Assembly: GCA_963790435.1 (NCBI GenBank)
Contig: CAWBOI010000002.1
Span: forward strand, 579,731 to 643,730
DNA length: 64,000 bases
Reading direction: 5' to 3'
Origin: Ilyomonas sp963790435
GTDB taxonomy: Bacteria; Bacteroidota; Bacteroidia; Chitinophagales; Chitinophagaceae
Made by a program: the position numbers and the translations under genes. Positions within the stretch are counted from its first letter, which is position 1. The number at the start of each line of letters is the position of its first letter. Below are positions 56,113 to 64,000 of the stretch, one piece after another. A model generated the notes under the pieces. The model worked only from the letters and a program-made list of their open reading frames with translations, was not told where the DNA came from and did not search any database.

Positions 56113-57250
56113 AAGAGAGATTTTGAAATAATGTTTCATCCGGTTTTGTATTCAATCCGGGAATGCTTTTTATTGGTTCAGCCTTGATAGGCAAAATCAG
56201 ATGTATCGAAAATTCATTTGCGGTTGAATTGATTGTTAATTCATGCTGCCCGGGATACAGCAATTTCAATCTTTCCTGTACATTTTTAAGCCCGATACCA
56301 TTTTTCCCTTTTTGAGGAAGAGCCTGCCAAGGCTTGTTGTTACTCAAATACATATCAAGGGTAGTCTCCTCAACCATTATTTTCAATTTTATCCACGGGT
56401 GTTCCAATATTTTACTTGCACCATGTTTAAAGCAATTTTCTACAAAAGGAATCAACAGTAAAGGTGCAAGTAATGTATGTTGATACTCTCCTTTTAACTC
56501 CACTTCCATATTCAGCCTGTCGCCATACCGCACCCTTTCAAGCCCGATGTAATCCTGTATCAATTTCAATTCTTTTTCCAATGGTACTAACGCAGCTTCG
56601 CAATCATTGATCATGTACTTGAGGGTATCAGATAATTTCAAAACCAAATCGCCTGCATCTGGCGATTTTTTGCGTGCAAAAGAATAAATATTATTAAGGG
56701 TATTGAAAAGAAAATGAGGATGAACCTGCGCTTTGAGTAATTGCATTTCTGCACGGGCATTCTCACTGATCAAAGTTTCACGCTCTTCCATTTTCAGGTA
56801 ATAATTTTTGAATAACCGGCAGGCAATAAATAAACCACAGATTACATGCGACATGCTTGTAATGATTATAATACATTCCCAAATCAATACAAAGGAATAT
56901 GTGGGTAATTCTTCCAACTTAAACCATTGTATATAAACCGGAGATTCTGCAATTATTAAAAGGGATGAGAGAACAAGAAGAATGGCAATAAAAATTTTCT
57001 TATTGAATGCAAAGAATTTTGGAATAAGCCAATAAACGATAAGATATGTGAAGATAATTTCTGCTACAACCGAATACAATGATAGAGTCAACGCAATGTT
57101 GATGCTTTTCAACAATTTTATGTTGCGGAAAAAATACATCGAGCAGCCGATCATTTGGGCTATAAAAAGGTATCGCAATAACCAAAATGCAATATGCCTG
57201 TAATAACGCATTGGCGCCTGTTTAGAAAACAGGAAATCACGTAGTTTCAT
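56102..57250 (-). CDS. LytS-type sensor histidine kinase
   Basis: Membrane kinase of 382 residues with four hydrophobic segments in the first 150 residues. The acceptor His is H179 in HPHFLFNTLNNIYSF; the HATPase has the N-box FVENCFKHG (N272) and the G-box NGIGLKNVQERLKL near 317-330. All key residues are present, so it should be active. It overlaps the degenerate kinase upstream by 14 bases and the LytTR regulator downstream by 11 bases, so all three are co-translated. Confidence 0.93.
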   Translation of the reverse strand: MKLRDFLFSKQAPMRYYRHIAFWLLRYLFIAQMIGCSMYFFRNIKLLKSINIALTLSLYSVVAEIIFTYLIVYWLIPKFFAFNKKIFIAILLVLSSLLIIAESPVYIQWFKLEELPTYSFVLIWECIIIITSMSHVICGLFIACRLFKNYYLKMEERETLISENARAEMQLLKAQVHPHFLFNTLNNIYSFARKKSPDAGDLVLKLSDTLKYMINDCEAALVPLEKELKLIQDYIGLERVRYGDRLNMEVELKGEYQHTLLAPLLLIPFVENCFKHGASKILEHPWIKLKIMVEETTLDMYLSNNKPWQALPQKGKNGIGLKNVQERLKLLYPGQHELTINSTANEFSIHLILPIKAEPIKSIPGLNTKPDETLFQNLSYAK

Positions 57251-58469
57251 ATACCTCCTTTTTTGCAGGATCTGCGTTATTAAATGTAGCAGAGATATGG
57301 GTATGGCTTAATGAAATAATCAGGCTTGCTTCTATTTTGGTCCCCTGATTAGATAATTCAAGAATATAGTTGTTTTCCGGAAATAATAAGTTAATCCGGC
57401 GTTGCTCAGATTGAGCAAAAGCCTTAAAACTTTCTACATGGCTATCATCTTTTTTTATAAACTGAAACGATAACAGTAAGATTAGCAAATCATCTTTTAC
57501 TAATACGGTAATAGTTGTTTTTATTAACTCTGTTTTACCTGTAAATGCCGCATCAAAGCTGTTTTGAACAAGGGTTAAAAGAAGAAGAGGAGGTATGAAT
57601 TTATCGTCTTGTTTGCCAATAATTTTCAAACTCAACAACCGATCAGGCATTGTTAATTTAGAAATAGAAATAAAATCAGTAACAGCAGTTAATTCTTTTT
57701 CTAACGGAACCAGTTTCTGTCCGCTTTCATAGAGCAGGTAGCTCAACAGTTCGGATAATTTCAAAATCAATAAAGGGGATTTGTCTGAACCGGAATTTAT
57801 TTTTTTATAAATATCATCAAGTGTTTTAAAAAGAAAATCAGGATGAATACGTGCTTTTAGCAATTTCAGTTCTGTGTTTGCTTTTTGTTTGGCTAATAAA
57901 ATGTTTTCATTTTGCTGCAGATACCAATGTTTGGATAGTTTAAACCCTAGGACAAATCCTCCCGCTACAATCGCAGACCAAACGGTATTGTTACCCACTA
58001 TAATTTTTTGCGCAATGGTTAGGTTGTTTACTAATATAGATTGAAAATAAAATACAGTAGCATAGTAATTAATCCATACGCCCAAAGCCGCTACCAGTAT
58101 GAAACCTGCTATGAACGCAGCATATTTCTTTTTTTTCAAAAAGCGAGGGAACAGGAAGTTTGAAAAAAGATAAACAAAGACAATACAAAACGGCAAATTG
58201 TAATAGTCAAATTTCAATGCGCGTATCACTGAATCTCGGCTAAAAAATCCTCCAAGAGGGTCGCCTATACTTTGTATGGTGAATATCAAACCAAAAGCCA
58301 TCCAGAACGACAGGTGACGCGTTACCCGGTGAGATAACTTATCGGATAATATAAAATCTTGTCTTGTCACATCATATGGTTCTCTTTCAAAGGTAAACTT
58401 TCGTTTTCCTGATTTGCATTTTACTTCGGGTGTATCAACGAACAGCTTTGTTTCATCAACCAGTGGCAT
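57237..58469 (-). CDS. Degenerate LytS-like kinase homologue
   Basis: Protein of 410 residues with the same layout as its neighbour: an N-terminal region, four hydrophobic segments (about 52-180), and a kinase-like C-terminal half. The acceptor block is IHPDFLFKTLDDIY (208-221), with Asp at 211 where the phosphorylated His stands in active kinases. The N-box Asn is kept (N303), but no glycine-rich G-box follows and the ATP lid is missing. It probably lost catalysis and may act as a sensor or partner of the intact kinase. It is the first gene of the operon; its ATG is at 58469. Confidence 0.85.
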   Translation of the reverse strand: MPLVDETKLFVDTPEVKCKSGKRKFTFEREPYDVTRQDFILSDKLSHRVTRHLSFWMAFGLIFTIQSIGDPLGGFFSRDSVIRALKFDYYNLPFCIVFVYLFSNFLFPRFLKKKKYAAFIAGFILVAALGVWINYYATVFYFQSILVNNLTIAQKIIVGNNTVWSAIVAGGFVLGFKLSKHWYLQQNENILLAKQKANTELKLLKARIHPDFLFKTLDDIYKKINSGSDKSPLLILKLSELLSYLLYESGQKLVPLEKELTAVTDFISISKLTMPDRLLSLKIIGKQDDKFIPPLLLLTLVQNSFDAAFTGKTELIKTTITVLVKDDLLILLLSFQFIKKDDSHVESFKAFAQSEQRRINLLFPENNYILELSNQGTKIEASLIISLSHTHISATFNNADPAKKEVYETT

Positions 58470-58605
58470 TCATTGTCAATCAATCAAACAACAAATATAA
58501 ATACGGTTAAATCCCTCATCAACATGCTTACCTGTTGAATTACTTAAAAACGAATACAAGCAGAAAATACTTTTACCTATTCATTCAATTTAAAATTTAC
58601 AAGCC

Positions 58606-59118
58606 ATGAAACAAGTATCTATCACTAAAAACGCATTCATTTCTGCTTTCTCACATTATTGTCTCATTTTCTTGTTTGGGGTTATTACAATGATGTCAAG
58701 CAGTTGTCAAAAAGACAAAGACCATATTAAGAAAACGGTTCCTTTAAATGCAGAATTTCAAACAGTTTCAACAATGCTCCAACAAGGCCCTCCGGAACTA
58801 GACTCTATTAACGGGCAGGGAAATGGAACACCTATTGGCAAATCTTCCTTTATTGCAAATGCACAATTTGACGAGAATGGTAATCTTACAGGTAAAATAG
58901 TAGCTACCAGTGACAATGGAGATAAATTTTTTGCAAATATCGTGGGGCATGCACCTGTTATTGATAGCAAGGGTAATATCACTTTGCATTTCGATGCCAC
59001 TATTTCTGGAGGTACAGGAAAATTTGCCGGTGCAACAGGAAATTTTTCCGGTATTGCCCATGAAAATATGACCACACCTGACGGTTCAGCAACCTGGGAG
59101 GGAACAATTACCTATTAA
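58606..59118 (+). CDS. Lipoprotein with allene-oxide-cyclase-like barrel
   Basis: Protein of 170 residues. A lipoprotein signal ends in SSSCQK near residue 36. The mature part has the pattern GKIVATSDNGDKFFANIVGH, then TLHFDATISGGTGKFAGATG, which resembles the DUF3224/allene oxide cyclase barrel group in which a G-G-T-G-x-F-x-x-A-x-G turn recurs. It is probably anchored to a membrane and has no obvious catalytic residues. Divergent from the LytTR operon, so it could be a target of that operon; this is a guess from position. Confidence 0.7.
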   Translation: MKQVSITKNAFISAFSHYCLIFLFGVITMMSSSCQKDKDHIKKTVPLNAEFQTVSTMLQQGPPELDSINGQGNGTPIGKSSFIANAQFDENGNLTGKIVATSDNGDKFFANIVGHAPVIDSKGNITLHFDATISGGTGKFAGATGNFSGIAHENMTTPDGSATWEGTITY

Positions 59119-59130
59119 ACATAAGCTTTT

Positions 59131-59275
59131 TTCTCCGCAATGTCCCCGTTTCGGGACATTGCGGTCTTACAAAGTCATCGTATTAAGTAAGAATTAAGAC
59201 AAATCGCATCATTAAATTATAATACGCTAAAAGAGTAAAACGCAATGTCCCGGGGCGGAGACATTGCGGAGAAGA
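59131..59275. repeat. Four-armed palindromic element, second family
   Basis: Hairpin one is 59135-59146 with 59153-59164 (ccgcaatgtccc and its complement). Hairpin two lies at 59241-59269 (cgcaatgtcccg and cggagacattgcg). The two are inverted relative to each other: the outer arms ttctccgcaatgtc and gacattgcggagaa also pair across about 140 bases. This is the same four-arm plan as the elements at 1-215 and 25109-25345, but with unrelated arm sequence. A lone hairpin of this family is at 55062-55099. Confidence 0.8.
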
Positions 59276-59367
59276 AAAGTTTGCAAACCACAGGTGTACA
59301 AAACATGATTTTACAAATAAAAAGCTTAGCAAAAGCACTCATCAGGTTACACAGAAAGGTGCGCAGG

Positions 59368-59440
59368 CAAGACAAAGCGCGCGGAGCGATCGGGTTTGTC
59401 TTGATCGGGGCTCCTTTTTTCCATCAAGGGAAAAAAGGAG
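59368..59440. other. Two strong hairpins in a gene-free stretch
   Basis: The first hairpin pairs caagacaaa (59368-59376) with tttgtcttg (59395-59403) around a GC-rich centre (gcgcgcggagcgatcggg). The second pairs ctccttttttcc (59411-59422) with ggaaaaaaggag (59429-59440) with a 6-base loop. The tandem hairpins could belong to a non-coding RNA or a transcript end. Nothing else was recognised between 59276 and 59646. Confidence 0.45.
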
Positions 59441-59646
59441 AAGAAGCTAATAGCAGGAAATGAATAGCTTTATAAGCTTTCATACACTTGTAGTTTGCAA
59501 ACTTCCCTGCTTCTATTCTAAAATCTACAACTTCATTAATAACTCTCGTTCAGTACAGTTACAATAGCATTATTCAATCAACCCGTTAGTTTATAAACAT
59601 AAGGTTATCACTATTTTCCTATTTTTAGCCCCACAAAAACTACCTC

Positions 59647-60267
59647 ATGAGAAAGTTGATATTGTTACTCGCATTACCTGTTGTATTCACTTCGTTCACA
59701 ACCTCCGGCAAAACAGAACTAACCAAAACAGAACGAAAATTCGCTATCGACCATCTGATCGACCATCTGAATAAAACGCGTGCTGATCTACTCGCTGCCG
59801 TGAAAGGGTTATCTGAGGCGCAGTTAAACTACAAGCCATCGCCCGAACGCTGGTCTGTGTTGGAATGTGTACAACATATTACCTTAGCCTCGCATGGCAT
59901 TGCCGCGCTAATGCAGCAAACGATAATTACTCCCAACGACAGTAACTGGCAGTCAACCGTTACAGATACAGGTTTTATCAGGAGTGTGCAAGACAGGTCT
60001 CGCAAGGCACAGGCTGCCGAGCCATTAAAACCATACAACTCGCCGGATAAAGACCTTGCATCAACACTTAAAACCTTCAATGCGGGCAGGGATAGTTTAA
60101 TTCATTTTATTGACACCACACACAGCGATTTACGCGCACACATTGCCAACCTTGGTTTTGCCAAAGTAGATGCCTATCAAATCATCTTACTGATTTCCGC
60201 ACATACCAACCGGCATACGCAGCAATTGAATGAAGTAAAAGCAGATGCCGGGTTTCCGAAACAGTAA
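59647..60267 (+). CDS. Exported DinB-like protein
   Basis: Protein of 206 residues with a signal peptide (KLILLLALPVVFTSFTTSG). The mature part is a DinB/YfiT four-helix domain: TRADLLAAVKGLSEAQLNYK, PERWSVLECVQHITLASHGI with the first metal His, and the C-terminal pair in SAHTNRHTQQLNEV. Members bind a metal and act as thiol transferases or have unknown roles; secretion is common in Bacteroidota. ATG at 59647. Confidence 0.88.
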   Translation: MRKLILLLALPVVFTSFTTSGKTELTKTERKFAIDHLIDHLNKTRADLLAAVKGLSEAQLNYKPSPERWSVLECVQHITLASHGIAALMQQTIITPNDSNWQSTVTDTGFIRSVQDRSRKAQAAEPLKPYNSPDKDLASTLKTFNAGRDSLIHFIDTTHSDLRAHIANLGFAKVDAYQIILLISAHTNRHTQQLNEVKADAGFPKQ

Positions 60268-60336
60268 TTAATGCTTCGGAAGGTTTCCTCAACATCAGTT
60301 TTTAACTACTTACCACCTCTGCAAACCTCCCAATTG

Positions 60337-60567
60337 GTAAATACGCACCAGTCATCTTCAAATATCCACTGCTCATGAGTAAATATCCACCTCTCATGAG
60401 TAAATATTGACTTCTCATCACCAAATACTGACCTAGCATGAGTGAATATCGACCTATCATGAGTAAATATCGACCTCTCATTAACAAACATCGACCTCTC
60501 ATTAACATAAATCGACTTGTCGTTAACAAATATCCACTTCTCATGAGCAAATATTGAACATTCATTA
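60337..60567. repeat. Array of eleven 21-bp tandem repeats
   Basis: Eleven units of exactly 21 bases without an indel, starting 60337, 60358, 60379 and so on to 60547. The consensus is close to gtaaatatcgacctctcatga. Units differ at several positions but the CTCATGA and AAATAT words are kept. Because 21 is a multiple of three, the minus strand stays open (heptad YLLMRGR), but such a protein is unlikely to be real. It lies between the DinB-like gene and msrA, with no CRISPR-like spacers. Confidence 0.93.
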
Positions 60568-60789
60568 CATACAGGATATGCCCTTCCTTCGTAAGTGGTT
60601 TCGAATATGGTACGTATCTCTGCTCAAGTCAATTTCAGGAATCTTGTTTTTTCCGTCGTTATTTGCATTCTTCAACCATAAGAAACAGAGATACATTTAC
60701 AATAGACAAACACAACTACCTGCCAACCTGCCAGCAAAAACAGATTGGCTTTAAACTTGATTTTTATTCCATCTAAATATAAATAATAA

Positions 60790-61296
60790 ATGGCAAGCGA
60801 AAAAGCAATATTAGCCGGCGGTTGTTTCTGGGGAGTGGAAGAATTGATAAGAGACCTTCCGGGCGTAACCTCAACCAGGGTTGGCTATAGTGGTGGAGAT
60901 GTAAAAAATGCAACCTATCGCAATCACGGCACACACGCCGAAGCCATAGCCATCACGTTCGACACAGAAAAGCTATCGTACCGCAAACTGTTAGAGTTCT
61001 TCTTCCAGATTCACAACCCAACCACTAAAAACAGGCAGGGCAATGATGTTGGCACTTCTTACCGGTCTGCCATATTTTATTTAAGCGAAGAACAAAAGAA
61101 CATGGCGCAGGAATTAATCAGCGAAATGAATGCATCCGGTATATGGAAGGCGCCAATTGTAACCGAAGTAGCTCCGGCTTCCGATTTTTGGGATGCTGAA
61201 GAAGAGCATCAGAATTATTTGCAGAAACATCCGTATGGCTATACCTGCCATTATATAAGACCAGAGTGGCAATTGCCTGAACTGAATAAAGCATAA
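60790..61296 (+). CDS. msrA: Peptide methionine sulfoxide reductase MsrA
   Basis: Enzyme of 168 residues that reduces methionine-S-sulfoxide in proteins. The active-site motif GGCFWG carries C12, followed by RVGYSGGDVKNATYRNHGTH and the partner Glu/Asp/Tyr set in GNDVGTSYRSAIFYL. No second domain for MsrB is present. It is likely monocistronic: the upstream 220 bases are free of genes apart from the repeat array, and the next gene is 159 bases on. Confidence 0.97.
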   Translation: MASEKAILAGGCFWGVEELIRDLPGVTSTRVGYSGGDVKNATYRNHGTHAEAIAITFDTEKLSYRKLLEFFFQIHNPTTKNRQGNDVGTSYRSAIFYLSEEQKNMAQELISEMNASGIWKAPIVTEVAPASDFWDAEEEHQNYLQKHPYGYTCHYIRPEWQLPELNKA

Positions 61297-61455
61297 AGGA
61301 ATTGCAACCATTGGGAGAGGGCAATGGGGTAAAGTTGAAAGTTTCCACTTTATTCTCAATACATTGTGATACTCTTACCACTAAAACAGCTTCTTTATTC
61401 ATTCGTTATTCTTTTGGGTATGCCGTTTGCCTTTTCAGCAGTTAAATATGTAATC

Positions 61456-61833
61456 ATGTCTAACAAAAGCAAAAAGCAATTTGGTGTTTGGATGGATTCT
61501 CAACATGCTACCGTAATAGGCAGAGAAGATGCTGAAACAAACATCTTTACTGTGCTGGGTCATATAAAAAATGAAGGCGCTGGAAGCAACTCTGATGAGA
61601 AAAAGGCTAATAATTCGGAGAAAACGTTACAGCACAAGTTCTTTAAAGAGATAACTGCCCTTATGCAAAATGCGGAAGAAGTTTATATAACCGGTACCGG
61701 CCAGGAGCAGGAACAATTTATCAGTTATCTTTCCGAAACGCCGCAATTTAAAAACACATCTGCCAAAGAAAGCACCTCAAATAAAATGGATGATGCCAAA
61801 CTGGTAGCCTACATTACTGAGCATTATAACTAA
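61456..61833 (+). CDS. Small soluble protein, weakly eRF1/Dom34-like
   Basis: Protein of 125 residues. The N-terminus KKQFGVWMDSQHATVIGRED and the C-terminal VYITGTGQEQEQFISYLSET with KMDDAKLVAYITEHYN resemble bacterial eRF1 domain-like proteins that act on stalled or hibernating ribosomes. The match is only by pattern and may be fortuitous. A longer frame from 61366 would add a hydrophobic leader with a poor start, so ATG 61456 is chosen. Confidence 0.5.
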   Translation: MSNKSKKQFGVWMDSQHATVIGREDAETNIFTVLGHIKNEGAGSNSDEKKANNSEKTLQHKFFKEITALMQNAEEVYITGTGQEQEQFISYLSETPQFKNTSAKESTSNKMDDAKLVAYITEHYN

Positions 61834-62229
61834 TAATGAGTGATTTCCCCGGCGAAGTGGCTTACATTCTTATTTACTTTTAAGAACGAAACTTTACGTT
61901 TAAAATTAATCAAAAAGGATCGGATATCAAGCAAGCTGATGTATCTACTTACGATTAAAGGTCTTTTTTACATCTTCATCTGACATTTCAATTTTCTAAC
62001 ACCGTCGGGAGAGGACGGTGCTGGAAAATTGAAATTCCCTCTTTATCACCAACAGCATTCTCGTCATACCGAATCTTCCCATACAGGAAGTGATAGCGCG
62101 AACCTTCAATCTCTGTGTTGCCAAACTGAGGAAATCACAAAAAACAGTCAACTCTGTCAAAACAAATTATTTTTTGCTCTAAATTTCTTGCATTGCCTAC
62201 ATTAGCGCTGCATCCAATAAATGTAGTTT
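61834..62229. other. Gene-free stretch with an AT-rich hairpin
   Basis: No open frame of note. An imperfect hairpin lies at about 61985-62034: atttcaattttc and caccgtc pair with gacggtg and gaaaattgaaat around a gggaga centre. Its closed GC-rich tip and A/T ends suggest a terminator or RNA element; it lies about 150 bases beyond the upstream gene, so it is not clearly tied to that gene. Confidence 0.5.
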
Positions 62230-63360
62230 ATGCAACCCATTGTATTCAATTTCGCCGGTTCCCGTTTCAACCGGGAAATGGAAGCCACAGCATTAAAAGC
62301 AGGCTACCTGTTAGGCGATAATCCTATTATTGCCGGCACCACGGCCGACGAAATCTATATTCGAAAGGCAATGGCTGACTTGTCGGTGCCGCGTAAGTTA
62401 GAATGTCTGATACAGATGTATCGGAATCAGCCTGAAGAGCATAATGCATTTGTGCAAATGCATCAAACTTATAAGAAAGTAGCCAAATTAAAGTATAAAG
62501 AAAAAGAGTTGCTGGTAGCTCACAAGCAATGCGAGCAATTGGTTAACAGGTGTTGGGGACCTGCCCTCGACCATTTAGAAAAAGTAATGGATAGTTATGG
62601 TTTTGAGGTAGTAAGAGCACTACAGGAAGAACAAGTTTTCTATTATCTGCTCACAAATAATGACCCTGAAGATAGAACCGACCGTAGGATTGGCGTAAGC
62701 GACATTATGCAGCGCCTGCTGGTGGTTGATGGTACTCCTGAAGATGAAACAGATATTCCGCCAGAGATTTTTTGTTTAGGCAACGAGTTTTTTCTCGATG
62801 AATATGCAAAGCCAGCCATCTTTAGCGCAACGGACGAAGAAGCCAGGAATAGCGATGCTGTTTACTTAGAGCATTGTTTTACACTTCCGCACATTAACAA
62901 CCTTACCGCTTTAGAATTGCAACGGGTACGTGGGCAGTTGAGCGCCCCCGGCAGCGCTTTCCGTAAAGCTTCCGATGAGTGGTGCAATGCCTGCTACGAT
63001 GAGGAAGAACCCGCCCAGCGCATCTCTCTTTTTATAAATGAACTGTTACCGGCGGCTAAGCAATTGCAGCCCATTATTGAAGGCAACGAAATGCTGCAAC
63101 TCTGTCGCAGGCAATACAGCCGCTATCCCGAAATAGAAATATGGATGGGCGAATTGCCGGTGCATCAGTTATGGGAATTTTACCGTCACTTCAACGCCTT
63201 ACAGGATAAAACCTGGCAGATCTTGCAGAATAGTAAAAACGATCCGGCTTATGGAGGTCAGCGCTGGCCCATTATGGTGTTGAAGACGAAAAACAATTTG
63301 TTGCCCGACGAACCGGTTGAGGAAACAAAAAGCAACAGGAAGTTTATATCTGTGGATTAA
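62230..63360 (+). CDS. Hypothetical soluble protein
   Basis: Protein of 376 residues that I do not recognise. It has no signal peptide or membrane segment. It is rich in Glu and Arg, with helical stretches such as EEHNAFVQMHQTYKKVAKLK and KQLQPIIEGNEMLQLCRRQY. Acidic blocks include TPEDETDIPPEIFCLGNEF. Cysteines are scattered and form no clear metal motif. No neighbour gives context. Codon use looks like that of neighbouring genes. Confidence 0.7.
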   Translation: MQPIVFNFAGSRFNREMEATALKAGYLLGDNPIIAGTTADEIYIRKAMADLSVPRKLECLIQMYRNQPEEHNAFVQMHQTYKKVAKLKYKEKELLVAHKQCEQLVNRCWGPALDHLEKVMDSYGFEVVRALQEEQVFYYLLTNNDPEDRTDRRIGVSDIMQRLLVVDGTPEDETDIPPEIFCLGNEFFLDEYAKPAIFSATDEEARNSDAVYLEHCFTLPHINNLTALELQRVRGQLSAPGSAFRKASDEWCNACYDEEEPAQRISLFINELLPAAKQLQPIIEGNEMLQLCRRQYSRYPEIEIWMGELPVHQLWEFYRHFNALQDKTWQILQNSKNDPAYGGQRWPIMVLKTKNNLLPDEPVEETKSNRKFISVD

Positions 63361-63598
63361 GAAGCCGTATGCTAAACCGCTTTTTCGCATAATCTCAAAC
63401 TCTGATTGTAGGGGATTGCAATCAACAATGCAGCAACACTTCGCAGAGCTTGCATGTCTGCGCCACTTCTGAAGAAGATTATATCTGCATTCTTTACTTT
63501 TAATTAATAACCATTCTCCATACTTTTTGTTTTGTCCTCATTCTTTAAAGTAAAAACAACTCGTCTATCCACAGTTTCATTTCTTAACATTCCAAGTT

Positions 63599-63870
63599 CA
63601 TTGCAGCACTATCCATGGTCATTGCAACACTGGGCATGCCCATTGCAGAGGTGTCCATGTCCATTGCACGACTGTTCATCTTCATTGCACGACTGTCCAT
63701 GAGCATTGAAGGGTGTCCATCTTCATTGCAGAGGTGAGCATGAGCATTGCAGCACCGAGCATGGGCATTGCAAGACCGAGCATGCCCATTGCAAAGGTGT
63801 GCATGTGCATTGCAGGACACTCCATAGGCATTGCAGAACCCTCCATCCTCATTGTGGCGCTTTTTATTTG
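63599..63870. repeat. Array of about thirteen 21-bp tandem repeats
   Basis: Units begin with cattgca and most contain a second CAT at about position 16. Unit starts include 63599, 63620, 63641, 63662, 63683, 63704, 63724 and on to 63850. All are 21 bases except the one at 63704, which has 20. This one-base loss shifts the translational phase, so frames on the left and right of it are different; none is called. Degenerate units may extend to both sides (63578 and 63871). It has the same period as the array at 60337-60567 but unrelated sequence. Confidence 0.92.
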
Positions 63871-64000
63871 CATTCTGATGCGTTGCAAAGCCATGGAGAA
63901 CAATTTCATCTGCTTTCGCTCAGAGTCGTTGTCTATATCGCCCTTGCTGGTTCGGGAACTGTTTCTAGTATAATTTGGTGTGATAGCGTTGAAAAGCCGG

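Noticed and set aside
60302..60565. Minus-strand frame with heptad repeats YLLMRGR
   Set aside because: Explained by the 21-bp tandem array, whose period keeps a frame open; no signal, start context or family.
60337..60567. CRISPR array
   Set aside because: Units are contiguous, 21 bases each, with no unique spacers and no cas genes.
60554..60754. Short plus-strand frame before msrA
   Set aside because: It starts in the repeat array and has no convincing protein features.
63584..63973. Several overlapping frames on both strands with Met- and His-rich repeats
   Set aside because: By-products of the 21-bp array, broken by the 20-bp unit; no single frame spans it.
1..64000. tRNA and rRNA genes
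   Set aside because: No cloverleaf-type sequence or conserved T-loop word was found by eye; a covariance-model scan would be needed to exclude them fully.

Overview
The window looks like a chromosome segment of a Bacteroidota bacterium, most likely family Chitinophagaceae or a close relative. The evidence is the gene content: LytTR/LytS two-component pairs, a PKD protein with the gliding-type (type IX secretion) C-terminal domain, PepSY-like, DUF4251 and DUF922 secreted proteins, a TPR plus beta-barrel pair, and RibBA in the Bacteroidota bifunctional form. Perfect TAnnTTTG-type -7 boxes also fit, as upstream of era. No rRNA, tRNA, CRISPR array, integrase or complete insertion sequence was recognised.

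Layout. 1-6.8 kb: a palindromic repeat, a LytTR/LytS pair, panB, a PepSY-like protein, DsbA-like plus manganese catalase, a VOC protein and DoxX. 6.9-12.8 kb: a large TPR protein coupled to an outer-membrane barrel, then another barrel. 13-25 kb: mainly housekeeping genes (ElaA-type acetyltransferase, GH13 alpha-amylase divergent from an APC permease, OmpA lipoprotein, receiver protein, era, OsmC, lipA, DnaJ-like, CrtA-like, bioB). 25-38 kb: an RsbQ-like hydrolase, an arginase-fold protein without its metal ligands, a 1268-residue PKD adhesin-like protein, ChbG-like deacetylase, DUF937-OmpA, TspO, a broken YdeI-like gene, aroK, glutaryl-CoA dehydrogenase and PhzF. 38.8-49.2 kb: ribBA and fusA, both broken by single-base frameshifts, flanking a YVTN propeller, PAP2, PepSY, RND pump, DUF4251 and DUF922. 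49.4-54.6 kb: a markedly AT-rich four-gene operon, the best candidate for an undescribed system. 55.4-58.5 kb: a three-gene LytTR operon with one degenerate kinase. 58.6-64 kb: small stress-type genes (DinB-like, msrA) separated by unusual repeats.

The candidate system reads on the minus strand as (1) a SIR2-like/TIR fusion, (2) an nSTAND ATPase with a transmembrane segment and a C-terminal WD40-type propeller, and (3, 4) two small exported helical proteins. The first two genes are one base apart, and an 11-bp inverted repeat lies just upstream. I infer an NAD-depleting conflict or antiphage system in which the nSTAND protein senses and the TIR domain executes. The SIR2 half appears to lack its catalytic histidine.

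Non-coding DNA is rich in structure. Two families of four-armed palindromic elements occur, plus two arrays of 21-bp tandem repeats, an interspersed repeat ending in GAACCACAAAG-like arms, and a recurrent motif close to TTTGTTTTTGCNCATTTTT at many intergenic sites. Five single-base frameshifts in three otherwise well-conserved genes suggest base-level assembly error, although decay cannot be excluded.
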